DNA of 64,000 bases from Triglochin maritima (GCA_963682175.1 OY821791.1:19062542-19126541), one strand, 5' to 3'. Numbered from the stretch's first letter, positions 47,821 through 58,939 are shown. Notes: a model not told the origin generated them from the letters alone. Program-made: numbers and translations.

Positions 47821-49470
47821 ATGGCTTCAACATCTAATCACTTAGAGGGTTTATGCACCACAAGGCCTCCTTTGCTTAATGGGTCAAATTATGATTATTG
47901 GAAAAATAGAATGAAAATCTTTTTAATATCAAATGACCTTAAGTATTGGAAGTTTATTCAAAATCCATACATACCCCCAAATGAAGATGATTTAGATTCT
48001 CTATCTAGGGCTCAAATGAAAGAAATTGAAATGAACTCTAAAATCATGAACATTCTTTATTGTGGCCTTAATGAGGGAGAATACAATAGAATTAGGGGTT
48101 GTGAAAGTGCAAATGAAATATGGCATAGGTTACAAATGCATCATGAGGGTGATAGTAAAACTAAAGAAACTAGGGTTAGTCTTCTCATGCATAAATATGA
48201 AATATTTTCTATGCAAATCGGTGAGAACATAAGCGACATGAACACTCGCTTCACCGATATCACTAACTCTCTTTTGATTCTTGGAAGAAGGATAAATGAA
48301 GGAGAGATGAGTCGAAAATTCCTCCGGTCATTGAGCAACGATTGGGAAGACAAGGTCGTGGCAATCGAAGAATCGCACGATCTTTCAAAATTGAAGATGG
48401 AGGAACTCATTGGAAATCTCATGGCCTATGAGCTCCAATTGGGTCATCGAAGAGAGAAGGAAGCTTCAAAGAAAAACTCCATGGTGGCATTGCATGCAAA
48501 ATTTGATGAGCCAAGGAGGGTGGAAGAAGAGGACATTGAGGTCCTTGCCCAAGACTTCTTCAAATACCTCAAGAGGGATAAGGGAGAAAAGAATGAAAGA
48601 AGAGGTAGAAGAAGTGAGAAAAGAGAAAAAGAAAAAGAGAAGGAGGAGAGCGAAAATGAGAGAAGAGAAGGGGAAAAGAAAAATGAGAGAAGGGAGAGAA
48701 GGAGAGAAAAGGAGAGGAGTAAGAGAAAAGAGAAGAGGTTGGAAGCTCACAAGGCCACTTGGGACGATACATCGTCGTCATCATCCAAATCAACCGCACC
48801 TTCATCAACAAAGGAATATGCGCATATGTGCTACATGGCAATTCAAGATGAAGGAAGTGAGGTATCTTCTAACTCTTACACTACTAGAAGCAATTCATGT
48901 TCAAATAAATCATATTCTAGTGCTAGCTCTAATTCTAATGCTAATGATGAATCATATACACATGATGAGCTACAAAATACATTTCATGATTTAGTTAATC
49001 AATATGAGATCATTTGTGAAAAGAACAAAAATGCTAGAAAAACAATAAATGATCTCAAATGCCAAATTGAATTAATCATGAATGAAAAGAATGAGGTGGT
49101 TGCTAGACTTGAATCAAATGAATCATCACTTGCTAGTCTAAGTAAAACACCTATTGTTGATGAACATTTAGATCTTAGAACTTCAAATATGCAATTAAGG
49201 AAAGATCTAGAAATGTTCACTAAAGGAACAAAAATGCTTGATATACTTTTAGGTAGTCAAAGACAATCCTTAGCTAAACATGGTTTAGGATACAATGTTC
49301 AATTGAAAAACCATGTATCTCATACTACATTAAATGGCAAGCATTTATTTGTTAAGTCTACTTCTTCAAGTGTGTGGGCTCCCAAAACCAAAATGGTGTG
49401 GATTCCCAAAACTAACATTCAAGGACCCAAAGGTGTTTGGGTACCTAAATCTACTCTTGTAGGAGCTTGA
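47821..49470 (+). CDS. Gag protein without zinc knuckle, Sirevirus-like (549 aa)
   Basis: A capsid-like structural protein expected in cytoplasmic virus-like particles. Residues about 12-205 are the copia Gag (DUF4219/UBN2-type) fold: RPPLLNGSNYDYWKNRMKIF, NILYCGLNEGEYNRI, EIWHRLQMHHEG, MNTRFTDITNSL, SRKFLRSLSNDWEDKV. Residues about 245-310 are an almost pure Lys/Glu/Arg tract, at the place where other Sirevirus Gags have the CCHC zinc knuckle; no C-x2-C-x4-H-x4-C is present anywhere. Then come HKATWDD, a Ser/Asn-rich part (315-385), a coiled-coil-like helix (about 395-470) and the tail MVWIPKTN...VWVPKSTLVGA. The first ATG, 40 bp after the primer site, is chosen because the outer copy starts at the same codon. 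Stop TGA; pol does not follow. It is the longest open frame of the window and appears intact. Confidence 0.93.
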   Translation: MASTSNHLEGLCTTRPPLLNGSNYDYWKNRMKIFLISNDLKYWKFIQNPYIPPNEDDLDSLSRAQMKEIEMNSKIMNILYCGLNEGEYNRIRGCESANEIWHRLQMHHEGDSKTKETRVSLLMHKYEIFSMQIGENISDMNTRFTDITNSLLILGRRINEGEMSRKFLRSLSNDWEDKVVAIEESHDLSKLKMEELIGNLMAYELQLGHRREKEASKKNSMVALHAKFDEPRRVEEEDIEVLAQDFFKYLKRDKGEKNERRGRRSEKREKEKEKEESENERREGEKKNERRERRREKERSKRKEKRLEAHKATWDDTSSSSSKSTAPSSTKEYAHMCYMAIQDEGSEVSSNSYTTRSNSCSNKSYSSASSNSNANDESYTHDELQNTFHDLVNQYEIICEKNKNARKTINDLKCQIELIMNEKNEVVARLESNESSLASLSKTPIVDEHLDLRTSNMQLRKDLEMFTKGTKMLDILLGSQRQSLAKHGLGYNVQLKNHVSHTTLNGKHLFVKSTSSSVWAPKTKMVWIPKTNIQGPKGVWVPKSTLVGA

Positions 49471-49808
49471 GGAGGAGATTGGTGGTGACCGGGTGAGCTC
49501 AAGAGTCAAATTCAAATCCGGTTGCATCACCAAATGAGATTGGAGCTAAATTCGAATTCAACATTGGTATAAATTCCTATCTATACAATTCATGTTAAAT
49601 TAGCTCTAATCTAGCTTCATATGCTTAATTGACATATCTTTAGAGTTCAATTCATTGAAAATCATTAATCCCTATTCATTGCAAATCATTTATCACATCC
49701 ATTGATTTTAAATGTCAATTCTAAATGGATGTTAGAATAAGGCTTAAGAAGAAACTTAATTGAACTTAAATTTCATCATACTCATTGTTTCAATTTAGCC
49801 TTATTGAT

Positions 49809-50108
49809 AGGGGGAGCTTAAATGTTATCTTTTAAAGTAATGAAGTGCAAAATTTAGGGGAAACAACTTCATTACAAGACATCCAAATTCTATGCTTAAA
49901 GTCATATTAATTTTTGTTTTTGATGGATGTCAAAGGGGGAGAGATAATTAAGGGAGATAATTAAAGGGGTAACTTGGAATTTGGCATAAAATTGAACAAA
50001 AACTATGCACATCCATAGGGGGAGCATTAATATGCATAGTTTACATATACAAATTCCATGTATTTAGATAGAATTAAGATATAGGTTGCCATCATCAAAA
50101 AGGGGGAG
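49809..50108 (+). other. multiple polypurine tracts, inner element
   Basis: AGGGGGAG occurs at 49809-49816, 49934-49941, 50017-50024 and 50101-50108; the last lies two bases before the 3' LTR. Several such tracts are a Sirevirus hallmark and support the family assignment. Confidence 0.85.
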
Positions 50109-50110
50109 AT

Positions 50111-51614
50111 TGTTGGCTTTTTGGCCTTAATCTATGTTTTGATGATTTAATTAACCTAATCTTAATTATGATGATGTAGAGTAGCACACATATTGCATTG
50201 CATATATATTGTATTGTGCTAACCTCTACAGGTGATCAAGACTCAAGAAAGAAGGAAACGAAGTCAAGACATGTAATTAAAGCTAAATCGAAGACATGTA
50301 ATCTTGATTTATTTTGAGTCTTAGGAACATGTGTAAATTGAGCATACAAGAGTTAAAAACCAATCACATACACACTAGGTTCCTTAGAGAAGTCACACAC
50401 AAAATTTCACCTTATTTGGACTTCATTAGATCACCCAAACCTTAGTCGGAAATCACTTATAAACTTAAACCCAGATTTCCTGTGTGAACCGGTCGACCGA
50501 ACTAGTTCTCAGTTCGACCGGTTTATAACAGACTCTCTACAGTGATTTTACCGAACTCTACCGGTCGACCGGTTCTACCTTTTCGGTCGACCGATTTCGG
50601 ATTTTAATATGACCGTTTTTCTTGTCGTATTCCTATAACGGTCGTATTCGTATAAAACAAAACTTAACCCCAAAATACATTCGGTAACCGGTCGAACGAA
50701 GACCTTGTTTCGGTCGACCGGTTGAACATATTTTCAGAAACCAAATTCCCTGCTATCGTTCGACACATTTCTCGTTCGACCGATTGACCTTTGTCTCAAC
50801 CGAATCCCCTTCTCGGTCGACCGCCCTATACTTTGGTTCGACCGATTCACTTAAGTAGAGTTAAGTTCTAGCTCGTTTGTCCGACCGAATATTCTTTTGT
50901 TCGACCGTTCTCTTTGAAATCAAGTTAACGGTCGACCGGTTTACTAGTTTCGGTCGACCGGTTCTGGACAGATTTGCAGCCCGATTTTCTGCTTTGTGTA
51001 GCTTGCACAAAACCCAATCAAATCTATCCCCAACGGCTAGAATACCTTAGGAGCTTATAAAGAGTGGATCAAGACTTGTTGTTAACACAACTCTCCAACT
51101 CCAATTGTCCCAACTCATTAGAGAGAAACCTCAATCCTCAAAGCTCCCATTTCTACACTCTATAAGCCTAAACTTCACACACTTGATCAATTACTCATCC
51201 TACTCAAAGTGTGCTCAATTAGAGAGTGAATCCCACTCAGTTACAAGTGTTGTCAAAAGAAGCAAGGACTTCGGTGAAAGCCTGAAGTGTCCCTCTCGGA
51301 TTGTGAGAGGAAGAATTCAAGCAAGCGAGGGTTGTTCGCGTTGCTTGTGGTGTAAAAGGTGTTCTCTCCCGGCCCGGAACGGGGAGTGGTTAGTGAAGAC
51401 GTAGGCGGAGCTCGGTGATCCGAGCGGAGCTTACAAGAGAGGACTAGGACCCGGGTGGGGTGCCGAACCTCTATAAAACCGACGCGTCTTTTGTGGTTTG
51501 CATTGTCTTTATTTCTCTACTTGTTTGTTTATTCCGCTGCGCATTTGTTTGCTTAATCAAGTAGAAAATTAGATTAATAGTGATTAGTGGACCCATAACC
51601 CACACGATCCTACA
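50111..51614 (+). repeat. 3' LTR of the inner element
   Basis: Same length as the 5' LTR, no indels seen, about twenty substitutions. One palindrome variant differs between the pair (CGGTCGACAC in the 5' copy, CGTTCGACAC in the 3'). Confidence 0.95.
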
Positions 51615-51619
51615 GGGAT

Positions 51620-52581
51620 TACATACAAATATTGACCAACCAAGGAGGAGTGTAGAAGATGAGGACATTGAAGTCCTAGCCAAAGACTTCTTCAAATACC
51701 TCAAGAAGGATAAAGAAGAAAAGAATGAAAGAAGAGGTAGAAGAAGTGAAAAGAGAGAAAAGAAGAAGGAGAAGGAAGAGAGTGATAATGAGAGGAGAGA
51801 AGGGGAGAAGAAAAAGGAGAAAAGGGAAAGGAGAAGAGAAAAGGAGAAGAGAAAGGAAGGAGGAAGCACACAAGGCTACATGGGATGACTCTTCATCACC
51901 ATCATCATCGTCGTCTTCCTTGCAAAGTAGAAGAGAGGTGGCTCACTCCTGCTTCATGGCTATTGAAGATCAAAGTGAGGTAGAATCTAACCCTTGTTCT
52001 AATAATTCATGCTCAACTAAGTCATATTATATTGATAGCTCACACTCTAGTGCAAATAATAAAAATTATAGACATGATAGCTTCAAAATGCATTACATGA
52101 CTTAGTTAAACAATATGAGATCATTTGTGAAAAGAATAAAAGTGCTAGAAAGCTAATCAAAGATCTCCAAAGCCAAATTGAAACATGCATGAATGAGAAA
52201 AATGAGGTGGTTGCTAGACTTGAAAATATTGCATCAAATCTTCATAAATTAAAAGCAACACCTATAGATTGTGAACAACTAGATCTTCAAGCTTGCAATG
52301 TGCAATTAAGAAAAGATTTAGAAAGGTTCACACATGGAACTAAGATGCTTATCATGCTATTAGGAAGTCAAAGACCATCTTTGCAAAAACATTGTTTAGG
52401 ATTTAATGCTAAATTGAACAACCATGCATCTTAAACAACTTTAAATGGAAAGCACTTAGTTGTAAAGCATACTTCCTCAAATGTGTGGGCTCCTAAAACC
52501 AAAATGGTTTGGGTTCCCAAAGCTAACATTCAAGGACCCAAAGTTGTTTGGGTACCTAAATCTACACTTGTAGGTGCTTGA
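51620..52581 (+). pseudogene. gag C-terminal half, outer element
   Basis: It resumes the outer gag after the inner element: DEDIEVLAKDFFKYLKKDK, then a Lys/Glu/Arg tract like that of the intact Gag, again with no zinc knuckle, then ATWDDSSSPSSSS in another frame. The coiled-coil part (MNEKNEVVARLENIASNLHK) is followed by MLLGSQRPSLQKHCLGFN, a stop near 52434 and the tail VWVPKSTLVGA with TGA at 52579. Frameshifts near 51865 and 52090 inactivate it. Confidence 0.9.
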
Positions 52582-52849
52582 GGAAGAAATCAGTGGTAAC
52601 CGGGCGAGCTTAAGAGTCAAATTAAAAGCCGGGTGCATCACCGAATGAAGGGTAGAACCAATTCAAGCTTCAAGTTGGTATATTTTCATATCCTCTAAGT
52701 TTTTCGATAAAATCGGTTCTAGTCTAGGATACATGCTCAATTGACATATCATTTACCCATTCATTACAAATCTTAAATGTTTGAATAACATCCATAGTTT
52801 TTAAGAGTCAAATTGTCAAAATGGACGTAAAAAGGGGAAATGAAAACAT

Positions 52850-53236
52850 CACATGCTTAATTGTAGTATTAGATTAATGTTAATAGGGGAGAAATAGAAA
52901 TGAACTTTATTGACAAATCATATTCATATCGATAGGGGGACCTTATTGAACATCATTTTATTAGAGTAATGAAGTGCAAAATTTAGGGGGAGCAACTTCA
53001 TTACAAGACATTCACATTGAACTTCAATCGTATAAATTTTCTTATATAAATATCATTTCTTATGGATGTCAAAGGGGGAGAGATAATTAAGGGGTAAAAC
53101 TTGAAATTTGAGTTAAATTGAACAAAATATATGCACATCCATAGGGGGAGCATTAATATGCATAGATTACTTATAAAAATTCCATGTATTAAGATATAGT
53201 TAAGATATAGGTTGTCATCATAAAAAAGGTGGAGAT
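52850..53236 (+). other. multiple polypurine tracts, outer element
   Basis: AGGGGGAC (about 52935), AGGGGGAG (about 52986, 53073 and 53142) and a terminal AGGTGGAGAT just before the 3' LTR. The tract next to the LTR carries a G-to-T change, which would impair priming in a daughter copy. Confidence 0.8.
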
Positions 53237-54755
53237 TGTTGGCTTTTTGGCCTTAATTTATGTTTTGATGATTTAATCAACCTAATCTTAATTATGATCA
53301 TGTAGAGTAGCACACATGTTGCATTGCACATATATTGCTTTGTGCTAACCTCTACAGGTGATCAAGACTTAAGGAAGAAAGGAAAATCAAGTCAAGACAT
53401 GTAATCAAGCTCTTTTGAAGACATGTATTTTGTATTTTCTTTGAGTCTTACGAACTTGTGTAAATTGAGCATACTTGAGCTAAAATCAACTTAAACACAC
53501 ACTAGGTTCCTTATAGAAGTCACACACAAAATTTCACATAATTTGGACTTCAATAGATCACCCAAACTTAGACCGGAAAACACTAAACCTGAACCCTTAC
53601 AGTTGCCCACATTCGGTCGACCGTAACAGACCGTTCGGTCGACCGAGTCAACAATTACCATGTTTGTGTTTTCACTGCCCGGTTTCGGTCGACCGTATAT
53701 TCCCTTTCGGTCGACCGTATGAACTTATTTTTCCGACCGTTTATTTTGTCGTATTATACCCAACGGTCGTATTCGTATTAACCAAATATACCCCAAATAC
53801 ATTTCATGTATCGGTCGACCGAGGACCTTGCTCGGTCGACCGAATATCTCTCTTGACAAACCCGAACCTCCTGGACAAAATCGGTCGACCGCTAAATCTT
53901 AGCTCGGTCGACCGAATTGATCATTGTTTGTCAACCCCAAAGTGTCTGGTGCAAATCGGTCGACCGAACCCTTTTTGGAGTTCGACCGTTCACTTAAGTG
54001 TACCTGAGTCGTAGCGTTGGGCGGTCGACCGTTACCTAACCGGTCGACCGAACTGGGTTCAAAACTGCCAAATGGTCGACCGTTCAGACCGATCCGGTCG
54101 ACCGAATTAACTCAGAATTAGGTCAAGCGAGTTTCTGTTTTGTGTATCCTACACCAACACTCACCCAATCAACCCCCAACGGATCTATTCTCAATAATGC
54201 CTATATAAAGAGTTGTAAAACACATTTTAGCACAACTCTCCCACTACATACTTGTCCAAAACATTAGAGAGAATCCCAAACACTCCAAGCCTCCAATTTC
54301 CACACTTAAGATCAATTCCACATCATAATCCTCTTCAAAATGCTCAAGTTTAGAGAGTGATTGTCCCACTCAAGTTTGTTGTTGTCAAAGAAGAGTAAAG
54401 GTTTCGGTGAAAGCCCAAAGCATCCCTCTCGGATTGTGAGAGGAGGAGCCAAGCTCGGCGAGGATTGTTCGCGAGTTTGAAGATTGTAAAAGGCGTTCTC
54501 TCCCGGCCCGGAACGGGGAGTGGATAGTGAAGTCGTGAGCGGAGCTCGAAGTGTCGAACGGAGCTTGCAAGAGAGGACGTAGGCGGTGGCCGAACCTCTG
54601 TAAAACCCCCGTGTCCATTGTGGTTTGCATTATCTTCCTTTTACTTGCTTGTTTAGTTTTAAATTCCGCTGCATATCCTTGATAGATCAAACAAGTAGGT
54701 AATTTGTGTAAAATTGTGATTAGTATTGTGGACCCATAACCCACACGATCCAACA
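53237..54755 (+). repeat. 3' LTR of the outer element
   Basis: Matches 44017-45538 over its length with scattered substitutions and a few indels; the palindrome array is at about 53614-54110. Confidence 0.92.
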
Positions 54756-54809
54756 AATGATGTCGAGCTCACAACAGGGAACTCGGCATGCAGGATCCTG
54801 AGCTCATTT

Positions 54810-56549
54810 TGTAGGATTGTGTATGGTCGGATTTTCTATTCACCGTTAGGGTTAATTAACCTCTACTTGCTTAATGCAAGATGCAGCGGAATAAAAACAA
54901 ATAAGCAAGTAAAGACAAGAAATTACGCAAACCACAAAGGAAGACTCAGGAATTTTTATAGAGGTTCGGCCACCCGCGTATGTTCTCTCTTACAAGCTCC
55001 GCTCATGTCTTCACTATCTGCTCCCCATTCCGAGACGGGAGACAATGCCTTTACAAGTCTTTAAACTCGCGAACAATCCTCGCCGAGTTTGGCTTCTTCT
55101 CTCACAATCCGAGAGGGAACACTTCGGGGTCTCACCGAAGTCTATACTCTTGTCTAGAGCTTTCACAAATACCCTTGCTACTTTAACAATGTTTGAGTGG
55201 AACAACACTCTCTAATCTTGATGACACTTGAGTAGAATACGATTTAAGATGAAAGTGTGGAAGATTTGAGGCTTGGAGTGTTTGAAGTTTTCTCTCTAAT
55301 GTAGGAGACAATATGGAGTGTGAGTTTTGTGTGAAAATGTGTTGGACAACTCTATTTATCAGCTCCATGTAAGTTATAGCCGTTGGGATTAATTTGGTAA
55401 AGTTTGTGTGAGAAACACAAGGCAGTGAAATGCAGGACACAATTCAGCACAAAATCGGTCGATCGAATTAGGTAAACCGGTCGACCGGTTGATCAATTTT
55501 GGCTACAACTTAAGTTCACTTAAGTGAACGGTCGAACGGAATATGGGGATTGGTCGACCGTTCTAGGGTTTTTGGTCTGTTAAGAATGAATCGGTCGAAC
55601 AAGGTAAATGGTTGGTTCGACCAGAAACTTCTAGGCACTCCTGGTTCAAGAAGAATTTGAGTTTCGATCGACCAAGGTCTAGGTGACGTTCGACCGAAAA
55701 CTACCACTTAGAAGTACATTTTGTGCAACAACCCTTCCTATCTGATAGAAAAGTATCCCATGATCCTGAACCGATCTTACCTGGGATTGCAAATCCCAAG
55801 TTTGTCTATGAAGAGCTTATTTAATTGTATTAGTTTCTATAATGAATTGATTCCGTGTAATACTAATGGATAGGGCCTCATTGATAAGTGTTAAAAGATC
55901 TCGTGCATTGGAACCCACGGTTATGGACCCGAATCCGTTAGTATGGAACATTTTCTTTTCCAAGTGAAATCCCCTAGTATATGAAAGAATGAAAAAGTGC
56001 TTTTGTTGTTGTGGAATAAGAAGCCTTCGTTTCAGGGTGACCAAGAAATATTGGATTGGTCGACTGCTAGGAAAGTTTCGGTCGACTGGAAGGTTGGTAA
56101 AATTGAGGGTTTGGGAAATCCGACTATTGTAGAATACGACAAGTCTAACGGTCATGTGACACGTGAAGACCAATTTGGTCCTCGCAGTTCAAGTTTGGTT
56201 TAAGTGTTTTCCGATTCTAGTTTGGGTGATCTATTGCAGTCCAAATGTTGTGAAATTTTGTGTGTGGCTTCTATAGGGAACCTAGTGTGTATGTGAGTGG
56301 TTTTTAGCTCAAGTATGCTCAATTACACATAGTTCCTAAGACTCAAAATAAATCAAGATTACATGTCTTCAAATAGCTTTATTACATGTCGTGGCTTGAT
56401 TTGCTTTATTCCTTGAGTCTTGATCACTTGTAGAAGTTAGCACAATGCAATATATATGCTATGCAATATGTGTGCTATTCTACATTGATTACAATTAAGA
56501 TTAGGTTAATTAAATCATCAAAACATAGATTAAGGCAAAAAAACCAACA
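54810..56549 (-). mobile_element. solo LTR of the gag-only family (reverse), with plastid insert
   Basis: Plus orientation begins TGTAGGATTGTGTATGG and ends AAAAAACCAACA; a perfect CATTT duplication flanks it (54805-54809 and 56550-56554). Without the ycf2 segment it is about 1.41 kb, close to the other reverse solo LTR (1436 bp). Palindromes are at 55455-55560 and partly decayed beyond the insert. Confidence 0.9.
55706..56031 (-). pseudogene. ycf2: nuclear copy of a plastid ycf2 fragment (NUPT)
   Basis: The minus strand reads [20 protein letters not shown], then [24 protein letters not shown], a stop, [20 protein letters not shown] and [15 protein letters not shown]. This order is that of the conserved AAA-type region of chloroplast Ycf2. 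The fragment keeps an almost open frame, with one in-frame TAA. Base composition and match to the plastid gene contrast with the LTR on both sides (…CGACCGAAAACTAC to the left, GGTGACCAAG to the right). It was most likely captured as filler DNA during break repair in the LTR. Edges are good to about 10 bp. Confidence 0.9.
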
Positions 56550-56949
56550 CATTTGAGTATGTTCCCCAAGATACTGAGTTCTAACACTTGAAATGAATAC
56601 GACCATTTTTATGTCGACTACTGGAAACAAAACCTGGTGTCCAGAACACCAAGTTTTGAATACGACATACGACATGCCAATTTCATTAAACATAGCTCAG
56701 CAATTTTGATGTCGAGTTCTATATTGACATGTTCTTTGCAACCTTTAGTCTCATCTTCACATTATTTAACATGGCATACACAACACAAGTTCAAATACTC
56801 ATCCATGGTAAAAAATTAAAACACTCAACCAAAAAATTACATTGAAACAAAAGAGTATTAAGTTTATCTCAATATTAAGATGACATCTAAAAGTTCAATT
56901 TGTAAACAAGCAACGACACAACTAGTGATACAAACTTCGACTACCCTAA

Positions 56950-58640
56950 ATGATCTCTCAATTTCTTCTTCTTATTATTAGGGCGTGCCTGAGCACGTCC
57001 TACCACGTCGACCACCTCGACGTGCATTTCCAACCTCTCACGTTTCCTGAGTTAGAATACCCTCATCTCCAGATTCGTGTTTAGGCGGAATAGTAGTATC
57101 ATCTTCTCTCCCTTCTTCTTCTTCTTCCACTTAATCTTGACTCAACCTTAGTGTGGGGTCTTGAGCATCAAAACATGTCAGGAAAGCCTTCATTTTATCC
57201 TTTACCTTCGCTGTCACGAAGAGCTAACCAGTCTTTGATGACTTCTTGGATATTGTGGTGTTCCTCGTGGAACTCATAAACTTGATGCACCTAAAGTGAA
57301 TTCAACATTACCAACACATTAAACACATGTGTTAAACATCAAATTAATAAAACGACACTTGAATTCTTACCATCTATCATTCTTTACCGGCTCGTGGTAT
57401 GTATGTCATCAGATGACGAACCGCGGTGTGGTGAACAATCAAATGTATTGTGATGTTCCAATACCATTCCGTATAAAATCACTGACTATCTTCAGGACTG
57501 GTACCTAGTGATGGAGTCTCTAACTGTACATGATCTTTTCTGTGAGATCAATGTTCAGTAAATCTGGAATTTTCAACCAACCAATTCACGTTTGCCCTGC
57601 CCTGAGTTGATTTAACCATATTTCTCTCCATTAGGTCCAAAATGTGTTGTTATAGGCCAAATTGCAGAATTATCCGATCTGGACAATGCATGACCAACTC
57701 TCCGAAATTGATAAGCTAGATTTGGCTCATCCATATCTCTGAACCTTCCATACACAGAGGTGGAAACTATCATAGCTCCAAATGTGCGTAAGGAGCCCAG
57801 GTGACTTGGTTGGCATCCTATGTGTGGAGCTCATTTCGACAAAAATCGAGTGTGGAAGTCTTGATACTTTCGCTGAAAGATCTCGATTGTCTCCAACGAG
57901 CACCTAATGGTGCCCTTGCATCCTCCAGGTACACTATCGGTCAGGTTTTTGTGGTATTCCTATATGTAAATGCTCACAACACCACAACTGCAGAAATGTC
58001 AGAAAATCACACAAATGTCTGATGAGTATCAAACAAGCATCGTCGAAACCGTGATATAAGTAGATCAAAGCTGCACTTACCCAACTATACTTTTATGTAG
58101 TCGCCATATCTCTCAGGAATGGTAAATACTTCGAGTGGATCATGGCTTTCATTTGGCAATATATTGCAACCAAGATGGATAGAATGTACACTCTCGGGTG
58201 GCAGATAAAAGTGGAATCCTCAACATCATCCGACAACATCTGAAACTGATTCTGCAACCAAACTAATGTCACATTACATGTACACCTATGTCCTATGGAC
58301 AATATCTTAGTTGCTCGACACAAACATTAGACCAAACTTACTCTTGAGACTTTCATATTGGCAGACCGTTGACTCGCAACCCTATAATAATGGAGATGGC
58401 ACGTAATGTACATGTCATCTCGTCATGTCGTAGGTGGAATGAATGTGTCTCTGGTCTCCAGTGCTCCACCATCGCCCCCAACATGGAATTATCCAATTGT
58501 ACTCGGCCCAACTTACTGACTATGTTGAACTTGTTGTATCCAGCAATAACCACACTCTTGGATTTGTAATCGGTCAATCGTTGAGCTTGGAACCATGCTC
58601 AACGCACTTCACACTGCCTGAATCTTTCTATAAAAAATAA
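56950..58640 (-). pseudogene. plant mobile domain (PMD) gene carried by the MULE
   Basis: PMD proteins (MAIN/MAIL-like in host form) also occur as passengers or parts of transposons. Readable from right to left are VVIAGYNKFNIVSKLGRVQL, MVEHWRPETHSFHLRHDEMT and LRAISIIIGLRVNGLPI (58577-58353). DDVEDSTFICHPRVYILSIL and SKYLPFLRDM follow (58323-58090), then FLQLWCCEHLHIG (about 57990), and an Arg-rich end near 56950-57030. Stops and frame changes (for example near 58330) indicate a pseudogene, though introns could explain some. It lies downstream of the transposase remnant on the same strand. Confidence 0.75.
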
Positions 58641-58939
58641 AATACATGTTAGAACATGTAAAATTGAATTTGAGAAGAATAATTTAATATGAAGTTAGAT
58701 GCTTACAAAATCATTAAAAACTTTGAATTTATGGTTCGCCTGACGAACCAATACTATCTTATTGATGGGACCTTGCGAGGCATAAGCACCTCTAACTGAG
58801 GCTGCACTAGAAGGATCCTGCTCCGCTGTATAAGATACAAAAATGTAGTGTGTCAATGTAAACGTCAACTAAATAGGTTCGTTGCATCTATTTTGGTTGT
58901 GCTATACACTACCGCATCTCCCACACCTAACTCTTCTAC

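Larger units (their letters stand above)
46264..51614 (+). mobile_element. gag-only Sirevirus-like element, inner copy, complete
   Basis: Two LTRs of equal length (1504 bp: 46264-47767 and 50111-51614) are flanked by a perfect GGGAT duplication (46259-46263 and 51615-51619). The LTRs differ at only about twenty positions that I could spot, so the insertion is young. Between them lie a primer site, one uninterrupted 549-codon gag and four AGGGGGAG tracts; protease, integrase, RT and RNase H are all absent. The layout equals the class called TR-GAG (terminal-repeat retrotransposon with gag only). It may still be mobilised by enzymes supplied in trans. Confidence 0.95.
44017..54755 (+). mobile_element. 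gag-only Sirevirus-like element, outer copy
   Basis: Two LTRs of 1522 and 1519 bp (44017-45538 and 53237-54755) are flanked by a perfect AATGA duplication (44012-44016 and 54756-54760). Inside are a copia primer site (45541), a broken gag split by a second element of the same family, and several polypurine tracts. Without the inner element it is about 5.4 kb and has no pol. Non-autonomous; it would need another element's enzymes. Confidence 0.92.

Noticed and set aside
48466..48841. Hydrophobic Ser/Phe/Leu-rich open frames on the minus strand (also 51471-51873)
   Set aside because: These are antisense shadows of the Lys/Glu/Arg tract of gag.
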